A DNA stretch of 64,000 bases from Pseudomonadota bacterium. Lineage in GTDB: Bacteria > Pseudomonadota > Alphaproteobacteria > Rhodospirillales > Magnetospirillaceae. The notes beneath the pieces are model-generated. The model was not told where the DNA came from and made no database searches. It saw nothing but the letters and a program-made list of their open reading frames with translations. Every line of letters begins with the position of its first letter. The first letter of the stretch is position 1. Both the position numbers and the translations under genes were made by a program. Positions 57,898-64,000 of this stretch are shown piece by piece. The stretch is taken from NCBI GenBank assembly GCA_021847015.1, contig JAJZVW010000014.1, positions 1 to 64,000 of the forward strand. The letters run 5' to 3'.

Positions 57898-59232
57898 TCA
57901 ATCCCGCACCACCTCGGCCCACAGATCGTAATCCTCGGCGGCGTAGACCTCGGCCTTGACCACGTCGCCGGGCTGGACTCCGGTTTCGCCCTGGAGGAAG
58001 ACGCAGCCGTCCACCTCGGGGCTGTCCGCTTTCGAGCGGCCGATGGCGCCCTCCTCGTCCACTTCGTCGACGATGACGTCGATCGCGCGGCCGACCTTGG
58101 CCCGCATGCGGCGGTCGGCCGCCTGGCGGGCGACCTCCACGAGGCGGGCGTGCCGCTCCTCCTTCTCGTCCTCGTCGATGTGGCCGGGCAGCGCGTTGGC
58201 GGCGGCGCCGGCCACGTTCTCGTATTTGAAGCAGCCGACCCGGTCCAGCTCGGCCGCGTCCAGCCAGTCCAGCAGGAACTCGAAATCCTCTTCGGTCTCG
58301 CCGGGGAAGCCGACGATGAAGGTCGAGCGGATGGCGAGGTCGGGGCAGGTTTCGCGCCAGGACCGGATGCGCTCCAGCGCCTTCTCCTGGTTGGCCGGGC
58401 GGCGCATGGCCTTCAGCACCGTGGGGCTGGCGTGCTGGAAGGGGATGTCGAGATAGGGAAGGATCTTTCCTTCCGCCATCAGCGGAATCAACTCGTCCAC
58501 ATGGGGATAGGGGTAGACGTAGTGCATCCGCACCCAGATGCCGAGGTCTCCCAGCGCCGACGCCAGATCCGTGAGGCGGCTTTTGACCGGTCGGCCCCGC
58601 CACGGGCTTTCGGCGTGGCCGAGGTCGAGGCCATAGGCGCCGGTGTCCTGGGAGATCACCAGCACTTCCTTGACGCCGGCCATGGCCAGGCGCTCGGCTT
58701 CCGCCAGCACGTCGCCCGCCGGCCGGCTGACGAGGTCGCCGCGGATGGAAGGGATGACGCAGAAGGCGCAACGGTGGTTGCAGCCCTCCGAAATCTTCAG
58801 ATAGGCGTAATGGCGGGGCGTGAGGCGCAGGCCCTCGGGCGGGACCAGATCGAGGAAGGGGTCGTGGCTGGGCGGTGCCGCCCGATGCACGGCTTCGACC
58901 ACCGCCTCGTACTGGTGGGGGCCGGTGACGGCCAGCACCGAAGGGTGGGCGGAGCGGATGGCGGCCTCGTCCACGCCCATGCAGCCGGTGACCACCACGC
59001 GGCCGTTCTCGGCCAGGGCCTCGCCGATGGCCTCCAGCGATTCCGCCCGCGCGCTGTCCAAAAAGCCGCAGGTGTTGACGATCACCACGTCGGCGCCGTC
59101 ATAGGTGGACGAGATGTCGTAGCCCTCCGCCCGCAGGCGGGTGAGGATGCGCTCGGAATCGACCAGCGCCTTGGCGCAGCCGAGGCTGACGATACCGACC
59201 CTGGGGGCGACCTTGGAAATTTTCCGGTTCAT
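57898..59232 (-). CDS. rimO: ribosomal protein uS12 methylthiotransferase RimO
   Basis: A 444-residue radical-SAM enzyme that methylthiolates Asp of ribosomal protein S12. ATG 59232 ([20 protein letters not shown]). UPF0004 domain (10-100) with three cluster Cys ([28 protein letters not shown]); radical SAM domain with [20 protein letters not shown] (C-x3-C-x2-C); [36 protein letters not shown]; and a C-terminal TRAM domain (about 375-444). The length and GCNHRCAFC pattern favour RimO over MiaB. Confidence 0.96.
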   Translation of the reverse strand: MNRKISKVAPRVGIVSLGCAKALVDSERILTRLRAEGYDISSTYDGADVVIVNTCGFLDSARAESLEAIGEALAENGRVVVTGCMGVDEAAIRSAHPSVLAVTGPHQYEAVVEAVHRAAPPSHDPFLDLVPPEGLRLTPRHYAYLKISEGCNHRCAFCVIPSIRGDLVSRPAGDVLAEAERLAMAGVKEVLVISQDTGAYGLDLGHAESPWRGRPVKSRLTDLASALGDLGIWVRMHYVYPYPHVDELIPLMAEGKILPYLDIPFQHASPTVLKAMRRPANQEKALERIRSWRETCPDLAIRSTFIVGFPGETEEDFEFLLDWLDAAELDRVGCFKYENVAGAAANALPGHIDEDEKEERHARLVEVARQAADRRMRAKVGRAIDVIVDEVDEEGAIGRSKADSPEVDGCVFLQGETGVQPGDVVKAEVYAAEDYDLWAEVVRD

Positions 59233-59337
59233 GGAATCCCGCGCCGATGAGGGCGGCCCACCGGCCGCCGGCCGGGCACCAAGTAGCGCCAATCGTCCGG
59301 AGATTCAAGCGTTCCGCGGCCGGGGCGACATTCCCGG

Positions 59338-59423
59338 TTGTCGTTCCGAGCGAGCGTGAGCGACCGAGGAACCTTTCGCGCGACGGCGCCGGAACGATCC
59401 TTCGCTGGCGCTCGGGATGACAG
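59338..59423. repeat. palindromic intergenic repeat (short copy)
   Basis: TTGTCGTTCCGAGCGAGCGT..GACCGAGGAACCTTTCGCGCG..GAACGATCCTTCGC..GCTCGGGATGACAGG. It combines words of both the CCGAGCG and the CTCGGGATGACA forms of the core. The rest of 59233-59520 has no gene. Confidence 0.65.
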
Positions 59424-59520
59424 GAAAGAAGAGGGGTCCGCGGCCGGGACGTGGCCCCGGCCGCGGATTGGGGAGTCCTGTCGAAGGGGGCAGGGGGAGG
59501 ACTCCCCATCGGGATCGGTC

Positions 59521-60009
59521 CTACTGATGAAGGACGGTCTGGTTGCGGGCGCCCGTGATGGCGGTACAGGCGGCCCAGAACACCCGGATGGTCCGTCCGG
59601 CCTTGGCGAAGGGCTGGACGCGGGCCCACAGCGCGCTCAGCGTATCGTCGCCCTCGACGCCGATGATGTGCGGGCCGCCCGGCCGGATGGTGATTCCGCG
59701 CGGCGAGTGAAGGCGATAGTCGGGGGCGTTGGCGCGGGCCCGGTAGATTGTGGGCTGGACCGGCGACAGCGAGTCGGTCGTCCGGCTGCGGATGGCCAGC
59801 TTGGTGATGGGGTCGCAATGTTCGAGGGCGCCGCCCAGGGCGTCCGTCAGGGTCGAGCCGGGCGGGCCCGGGACCCACAGCTCGAAACCGGCGGGGACGG
59901 CGGTTTCGCCGTCGAACTCGTAGGAGCCGTGGCCGCTGATGACCACGTCGTCGGGGGTGGTGCGGAGAATGGGGTCGAGGACGGAAATCTGTGACCAGTC
60001 GATCGGCAT
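59521..60009 (-). CDS. Stv-like (putative adhesin) domain protein, uncertain
   Basis: A 162-residue protein. ATG 60009 (MPIDWSQISVLDPIL) has AAGAGGG 6 bases upstream; the longer frame from 60066 lacks such a site. The block VVISGHGSYEFDGETAVPAG followed by FELWVPGPPGSTLTDALGGA resembles the Stv-type putative adhesin domain (HG..., VP.gt.l..y...G..l). The later DTLSALWARVQPFAKAG and IRVFWAACTAI are compatible with that fold. No signal peptide. The assignment rests on memory of the pattern only; the reading frame itself is convincing. Confidence 0.6.
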   Translation of the reverse strand: MPIDWSQISVLDPILRTTPDDVVISGHGSYEFDGETAVPAGFELWVPGPPGSTLTDALGGALEHCDPITKLAIRSRTTDSLSPVQPTIYRARANAPDYRLHSPRGITIRPGGPHIIGVEGDDTLSALWARVQPFAKAGRTIRVFWAACTAITGARNQTVLHQ

Positions 60010-60170
60010 GATGCCCTCTTCGTTGAGTGCCCCCAGGGGCGGCGGCACTCTGAAGACGAGGCTCATCCGTCAGATGTGAACGGGCATGCGCCGGTCCGAG
60101 CGCCGCCGGGCGCGCTTTCGGGCACCCGTGCGTGAAAGCCGCCGCGGTCGGCGGCGCCCGCCCGGAACGG

Positions 60171-60662
60171 CTACTGCCCGGCCTGGATGTCGAGATAGCG
60201 CTGGGTGATGGCCGGGAGCGCGTCCACCAGCCAGTTCATCATGTCGATCTTCTCGTTGGCCATCTCCTCGAACACCGAGCGCATAGAATGCTCACCCTCG
60301 CGTTCGGCGGCGGCGGCCAGGGCGCGGTAATTGGCGATCTCCCAATTCTCGTAGGCCAGGGCGTTGGTGGCCTGCTTCACCACCTCGTCGGGCGAAGCGC
60401 CCGCGAGGACGGCCTGCACCCGGCCGGCCATGCGGGTCATGGCGTCCCTGACCGTCGAGGCGTCCTCGCCCATCGCCCGCAATTGCTCGTCGATCCGGCG
60501 CTGCTGCTGGCGGGTCAGATCGATCTGCTCGCGCCATTTGGCCTTCAGTTCCGGGTAGTCGTCCAAATATTCCATCTGCTTGCTGAGACTGTCGATGGAA
60601 GCGCCCTCCATCGCGTGCGCGTCCTTCAGCCAGTCCTTGATGATCGCGCGGGTGTTGGCCAT
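60171..60662 (-). CDS. ferritin-like DUF892 (YciE-type) protein from an internal start
   Basis: A 163-residue all-helical protein if translation begins at the ATG 60662, which has GAGGAGGGG spaced 3-8 bases upstream and so looks like a true start. The four-helix pattern with carboxylates and His is visible: DWLKDAHAMEGASIDSLSKQ, LTRQQQRRIDEQLRAMGED, QATNALAYENWEIANYRALA and MRSVFEEMANEKIDMMNWLV. DUF892 proteins bind iron in a ferritin-like site and are stress induced in enterobacteria. It shares its frame and stop codon with the SDR upstream. Confidence 0.7.
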   Translation of the reverse strand: MANTRAIIKDWLKDAHAMEGASIDSLSKQMEYLDDYPELKAKWREQIDLTRQQQRRIDEQLRAMGEDASTVRDAMTRMAGRVQAVLAGASPDEVVKQATNALAYENWEIANYRALAAAAEREGEHSMRSVFEEMANEKIDMMNWLVDALPAITQRYLDIQAGQ

Positions 60663-61736
60663 GGTCCCCTCCTCTGGTTTCGGCATAGCCGGAAACAGCG
60701 GACGCCAGGGGCGCGTTCCCGCAAGGCGCCGCCATCCGGCGAGGCCGATCCCCAAGGCGGCGGCCACGATCACGCCTCCGGCCAGGGCGGCGGCGAGGCG
60801 CACGCCGGCCTCGGCGAACCAGGGGGCCTCGTCGCGGGCGCGGTCGTCGAAGCGGCCGTGCGCGCCCCAATTCCCCGGCACCGGTGCGAACAGATTGTCG
60901 GGCCGGCCGGGACTGTCGGGCGGGCCGCCCTCGTCGCCCTGCCAGGCCGCCTCCGCCACCAGATGGTCCATCAGGCCCGGTGCCGCCAGGGAGGCCGCGA
61001 TCACCTTGACCGTCGAGGTGTCCACCCACAACTCGCGCGGCGCCCGCTCGGCGGCATGCACGATGGCTTCGGCCGCCATTTCGGGCTGGTAGACCGGCGG
61101 CACCGGCTGGGGCCGGCGGGGCAGGCGGTTGCGGGCCCAGTCGAATTGCGGGGTGTTGACGGCCGGAAGCTGGACCATGGTCAGGCGCACCGGCGAGGTG
61201 TCGTGGATCAGCTCGCCGCGCAGGCTGTCGGTGAAGCCGCGCAAGGCGAATTCGGCCGCGCAATAGGCCGATTGCAGCGGGAGACCCCGATAGGCCTGGG
61301 ACGAGCCCACCTGGACGATGGTTCCGAATCCCTGGGCGTCCATGCGCCGCAGCGCCGCCAGGGTGCCGTGGACGCAACCCAGATAGGTGACCTCCGTCAC
61401 CCGCTGGAACTCCTCGGGGCTCATGTCGGCCGCCCGGGAATAGACGGTGGCCATCGCGCAATTCACCCAGACGGCGATGGGGCCGAAAGCCTCCTCGGCG
61501 GCGGCGGCGGCTTCCTCGACGGCGGCGGCGTCGGCCACGTCCAGCGACAGCGTCAGCGCCCGTCCGCCCAAATCCTCGACATCGCGCGCCGCCGCGTCCA
61601 GACGCCCCTGGTCTCGCGCGATCAGGGCCAGACGGCAGCCGCGCCGGGCGAAGGCACGGGCCGCCGCCCGTCCGATCCCCGCCGAGGCGCCGGTGATCAC
61701 GACAGTGGCGTCGCGGGCGGGGATGGGCAGCGGCAT
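60171..61736 (-). CDS. short-chain dehydrogenase joined in frame to a ferritin-like DUF892 domain
   Basis: One open frame of 521 residues from ATG 61736 (MPLPIPARDATVVITGASAG). Residues 1-250 are an SDR: cofactor loop TGASAGIGRAAARAF, VNCAMATVYSRA, active-site Ser in VQVGSSQAYRG, but the Y-x-x-x-K motif reads Y-C-A-A-E, so the catalytic Lys is Glu. Residues about 315-345 include a membrane helix (LAAALAGGVIVAAALGIGLAGW). After PMPKPEEGT-like linker the frame runs without a stop into MANTRAIIKDWLKDAHAMEG, a ferritin-like DUF892/YciE domain. A strong GAGGAGGGG sits directly before that Met. Either this is a real fusion, or two genes whose separating stop was lost, with the second still started on its own. 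Confidence 0.8.
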   Translation of the reverse strand: MPLPIPARDATVVITGASAGIGRAAARAFARRGCRLALIARDQGRLDAAARDVEDLGGRALTLSLDVADAAAVEEAAAAAEEAFGPIAVWVNCAMATVYSRAADMSPEEFQRVTEVTYLGCVHGTLAALRRMDAQGFGTIVQVGSSQAYRGLPLQSAYCAAEFALRGFTDSLRGELIHDTSPVRLTMVQLPAVNTPQFDWARNRLPRRPQPVPPVYQPEMAAEAIVHAAERAPRELWVDTSTVKVIAASLAAPGLMDHLVAEAAWQGDEGGPPDSPGRPDNLFAPVPGNWGAHGRFDDRARDEAPWFAEAGVRLAAALAGGVIVAAALGIGLAGWRRLAGTRPWRPLFPAMPKPEEGTMANTRAIIKDWLKDAHAMEGASIDSLSKQMEYLDDYPELKAKWREQIDLTRQQQRRIDEQLRAMGEDASTVRDAMTRMAGRVQAVLAGASPDEVVKQATNALAYENWEIANYRALAAAAEREGEHSMRSVFEEMANEKIDMMNWLVDALPAITQRYLDIQAGQ

Positions 61737-62008
61737 GGCGGCGCGCTCCGGCTCGTGGCCCGACAAAAGGTTCATCCCCCCATTTTGCCGTCATGGCGGG
61801 ACGTGATCCGGCCATCCACGCGGTTCCGTCCGCACCCCATTGGAAACGTTAGTTCGTGCGGCTGTCACGTGGATGCTCGGGTCAAGCCCGAGCATGACGA
61901 AGAAAGTCAACTCCCTGTACCTTTTGAATGAGTCGATTCACTAGGGCATGCCCGAGTCAACGTCTATGCCGAGGCTGCGGTTCCGATCCTGGCGCCCGGC
62001 CACCATAA
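61737..62008. other. intergenic region with a diverged hairpin repeat
   Basis: Contains GTCATGGCGGGACGTGATCC..CATCCACGCGG and, further on, TCACGTGGATGCTCGGGTCAAGCCCGAGCATGACGAAG, whose GATGCTCGGG / CCCGAGCATG arms form a strong hairpin (about 61871-61899) ending in a weakly T-poor tail. It resembles another common alphaproteobacterial intergenic hairpin type. No gene seen. Confidence 0.45.
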
Positions 62009-62725
62009 ATGGTAGAATTCGTCATGGTTGCGGTCGGTTCCATCATCGTCACGGCGCAGGGACTGGCCCGGGTGATCGCCATCGAGCGGACGCCCGTCGT
62101 GGTCGGGTCCAATGCGCTGAACAACGCGCTGGCGCGAACCCTGGGCGGGCAGGCCCAGGGAACAGGCGGGCCGGTGGCGCCGGGCGCGCTTTCCACCCAA
62201 GCGGCCATCACGGAAAGCACGGCCGTGCCGGGGCTCCCATCCCAGGACGGCGGCACCCAGGACGGCGGTGTCCAGGGCTCCACGGTCGTGGCCCAGGCGG
62301 TCTTCCAGGCCATCCCCGGGGCCGCCGCGAAGCCCGCCCCGGCCAGCGCGTCCAAGCCGACGGCCGCCCAGCAGGCGGCGCTCGCGCAGCAAGGAAAGGC
62401 GTTCAACGCCGGCCTGGGCCGGAACGTGGTCGATTTCTACCTTTCCGCCGCCAACGCCTCCGTGCCCGCACGGCTGGTCCAGGACCCTGCGGCATCCGAT
62501 TCCTTCGCCTTCGGCTCGTCCCCCGCCAACCCCAATCCCCTGTCCCAGACGCCGCTGTTGCAGAGCGACATCAACGGGACGCTCTATACCGTGCTCGGGG
62601 CGCCGTCCAACGCGCTGGCCGTGGCGTCGCTGATGGAATCCGTGGCCGTCAGCAGCGCCTACCTGTCCACCGCGCAACTCGACCTGGCCTATCCGCCTCC
62701 GGCGTCGCTCGTCGTCATCGCCTGA
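62009..62725 (+). CDS. Ala/Gly/Ser-rich hypothetical protein
   Basis: A 238-residue protein of low complexity. Residues 1-25 (MVEFVMVAVGSIIVTAQGLARVIAI) are hydrophobic, residues 30-130 are rich in Gly, Ala, Gln and Pro with a short repeat QDGGTQDGGVQG, and the last 100 residues are more ordered (GRNVVDFYLSAANASVPARL.. LLQSDINGTLYTVLGAPSNA). ATG 62024 is an alternative start; neither has a good Shine-Dalgarno. GC bias at third positions supports coding on this strand over the overlapping minus-strand frame. No family recognised; possibly related to killing or tail-like proteins is not supported. Confidence 0.5.
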   Translation: MVEFVMVAVGSIIVTAQGLARVIAIERTPVVVGSNALNNALARTLGGQAQGTGGPVAPGALSTQAAITESTAVPGLPSQDGGTQDGGVQGSTVVAQAVFQAIPGAAAKPAPASASKPTAAQQAALAQQGKAFNAGLGRNVVDFYLSAANASVPARLVQDPAASDSFAFGSSPANPNPLSQTPLLQSDINGTLYTVLGAPSNALAVASLMESVAVSSAYLSTAQLDLAYPPPASLVVIA

Positions 62726-62770
62726 CGCGGGGCGTCCCGGCCGCCACGCATGCCGGCGGCCGCCGGGCGG

Positions 62771-63550
62771 TCACTGCATGAACCAGCCATGGCTGACCAC
62801 CAGCGACTGGCCGGTCAGCGCGTTCGATTCGAAGGAAGCGAGGAACAGCGCCACCTGGGCGACGTCCTCGACGGTGGTGAATTGCCCGTCGACGGTATCC
62901 TTCAGCATGACCTTGCTCACCACCTCTTCGGGCGACAGGCCGAGGTCACGCGCCTGTTCGGGAATTTGCCTGTCCACCAGGGGCGTGCGCACGTAACCCG
63001 GGCAGATGACGTTGGCCCGGACGCCGTGGGCCGCCCCCTCCTTGGCGACCACCTTGGCCAGGCCGATCAGGCCGTGCTTGGCGGTCACGTAGGGAGCCTT
63101 GAGCACCGACGCCTCCTTGGAATGCACCGAGCCCATATAGATCACGGTGCCGCCGCCCTGCCGGTACATCGGACGCAGGGCGGCGCGCGTCGTCAGGAAG
63201 GCGCCGTCCAGATGCACCGCCAGCAGACGTTGCCACTTGGCGAACTCGAACGCGTCGAGGGGCGCGACGATCTGGATGCCGGCGTTGCTCACCAGGACGT
63301 CGAGGCGGCCGAAGGTCTCGACCGCCTTGGCCATACCGGCCTCGACCTGGCTTTCGTCGGTCACGTCCATGGCGATTCCCAGGGCGCGCAGCCCCGCGGC
63401 GTTCATCGCCTCGGCAACCGCCTCCGCGCCGGCAAGGTCGCGGTCGGCAATGACGACCTTCGCCCCTTCGCGCGCGAACGTGCGGGCGATCTCCTCGCCG
63501 ATGCCGCTGGCGGCGCCGGTGACGACGGCGACTTTGTCCTGCAAGCGCAT
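62771..63550 (-). CDS. bdhA: 3-hydroxybutyrate dehydrogenase (SDR)
   Basis: A 259-residue NAD-dependent SDR that interconverts D-3-hydroxybutyrate and acetoacetate. Motifs: [23 protein letters not shown] in [14 protein letters not shown], catalytic Ser in [14 protein letters not shown]-x-x-x-K in [10 protein letters not shown], and [20 protein letters not shown] followed by [13 protein letters not shown], which is diagnostic for the bdhA subfamily (VLL..Q...FT). The C-terminus [13 protein letters not shown] is also typical (HGW..Q). It belongs to polyhydroxybutyrate breakdown, with acetoacetate decarboxylase just upstream in the same direction. Confidence 0.94.
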   Translation of the reverse strand: MRLQDKVAVVTGAASGIGEEIARTFAREGAKVVIADRDLAGAEAVAEAMNAAGLRALGIAMDVTDESQVEAGMAKAVETFGRLDVLVSNAGIQIVAPLDAFEFAKWQRLLAVHLDGAFLTTRAALRPMYRQGGGTVIYMGSVHSKEASVLKAPYVTAKHGLIGLAKVVAKEGAAHGVRANVICPGYVRTPLVDRQIPEQARDLGLSPEEVVSKVMLKDTVDGQFTTVEDVAQVALFLASFESNALTGQSLVVSHGWFMQ

Positions 63551-63581
63551 TGCCGCCTTCCTGGGGCTGAACGAATTCCGG

Positions 63582-64000
63582 TTAAGCCATGTAGTCGTGG
63601 ACGACCGTCCCCAGGCCCAGGGTCAGGTCGGCGAGGATGTGGACCGCCGACACCAGCTCGATGACCGGCAAATCCGCCACCGGCGCCAAAGCGTGCGGGG
63701 TGAGCGCGAGCGCGCCGGGGCCGCTCCATGCGCCTTTGAGCCGGATATCCTCCAGGTAGTACTCCACCAGCTCGCAGATGCGTGGCGAGCCGTCGACATG
63801 CGGGATGATCTTCAGCAGGAAGTTCGGCGCGGACAGGGACGCCAGGACGGCGCTGGAATCGGCCTGGCGATGTTTGTAGCCCATCGTTCCTGTCGCCACC
63901 CGCACCGGCCCGTAATCGAGGGTGCCGACCAGGGTGTCGCGCTCGGCCCGCAGCGACGGACTGCCGAGCTTCTTGGGAAACCCCCACAATTCCCGGCCGG
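63582..64000 (-). CDS. adc: acetoacetate decarboxylase, 3' part (cut by window edge)
   Basis: About 139 residues of the C-terminal part; the frame is open through the window end ([14 protein letters not shown]), so the N-terminus lies outside. Motifs fit acetoacetate decarboxylase: [59 protein letters not shown] and [19 protein letters not shown]. The catalytic Lys (in E-x-x-x-K-x-x-x of full proteins) is expected just upstream, outside the window. It would convert acetoacetate to acetone and CO2. It precedes bdhA by 31 bases, forming an acetoacetate/3-hydroxybutyrate unit. Confidence 0.88.
   Translation of the reverse strand, partial: GRELWGFPKKLGSPSLRAERDTLVGTLDYGPVRVATGTMGYKHRQADSSAVLASLSAPNFLLKIIPHVDGSPRICELVEYYLEDIRLKGAWSGPGALALTPHALAPVADLPVIELVSAVHILADLTLGLGTVVHDYMA

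Noticed and set aside
61964-62677. Minus-strand frame of 237 codons opposite the Ala/Gly-rich hypothetical gene
   Set aside because: His/Gly/Arg-rich shadow without pattern; the + strand frame has more natural composition, though both are weak.

Overview
The window reads as a contiguous piece of a GC-rich alphaproteobacterial chromosome, most likely Rhodospirillales (Magnetospirillum / Phaeospirillum / Rhodospirillum-like). Grounds: an uninterrupted lexA-moeA-moaC-trpC-trpD-trpG / trpE-ppiD / tpiA-secG-pyrG-kdsA-eno-ftsB-pdhA-pdhB-pdhC-lpd backbone, an E1-beta subunit carrying its own lipoyl domain, a GAAC-N7-GAAC LexA box, and a chemotaxis-like operon resembling the Che3 cluster described in Rhodospirillum centenum. 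The genus assignment is inference from memory of these families; no search was run.

Layout. 1-3010 is accessory debris (tail of an IS transposase, a truncated DUF4268 gene, an AT-rich small membrane protein gene, a DUF6880 gene, a group II intron reverse transcriptase fragment) ending at an elongator tRNA-Met gene. 3219-4352 is a two-gene envelope operon: a short alanine-zipper lipoprotein ending in Arg-Lys and an L,D-transpeptidase. 4683-9576 holds a patatin-like protein, an unusual ParA ATPase with a C-terminal membrane anchor and a PAS sensor kinase. 9884-20802 is one long, translationally coupled chemosensory operon (cheW, cheR-TPR, cheW, PilJ-type receptor, CheA with receiver, cheB, and two extra histidine kinases with receivers). 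20979-36542 is the SOS/molybdopterin/tryptophan block, interrupted by a 7-kb cassette (helicase, copper ATPase, polysaccharide deacetylase, alcohol dehydrogenase, copper chaperone) that separates trpG from trpE. 36820-39266 is a sulfur-oxidation-like cassette (DsrE, TusA, SQR-like, DUF1641) lying between ppiD and tpiA. 39660-50985 runs from central glycolysis/CTP/KDO synthesis to the complete pyruvate dehydrogenase complex. 51288-64000 is mixed: CopD-like protein, mobA and mobB, an SbmA/BacA-type ABC exporter, small Cys-rich proteins, a GH25 lipoprotein, rimO, a Stv-like protein, an SDR joined in frame to a ferritin-like domain, a low-complexity hypothetical, 3-hydroxybutyrate dehydrogenase and the end of acetoacetate decarboxylase.

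Intergenic regions are full of palindromic mobile-looking repeats. At least eight copies share a core derived from one long hairpin (TCATCCCGAGC... / ...CTCGGGATGACA or the related CGCCCCGAGCGCAGCCGAGG form), some wrapped in perfect terminal inverted repeats of two different kinds; there is also a 191-bp element with 18-bp inverted ends and a 107-bp tandem repeat.

The observations I would look at first are the Lpp-like lipoprotein paired with its probable crosslinking enzyme, the AT-rich patch inside cheR, the patatin with Cys in place of the nucleophilic Ser, the SDR-ferritin fusion with a lost catalytic Lys, the membrane-anchored ParA, and the two cassettes that break an otherwise conserved gene order.
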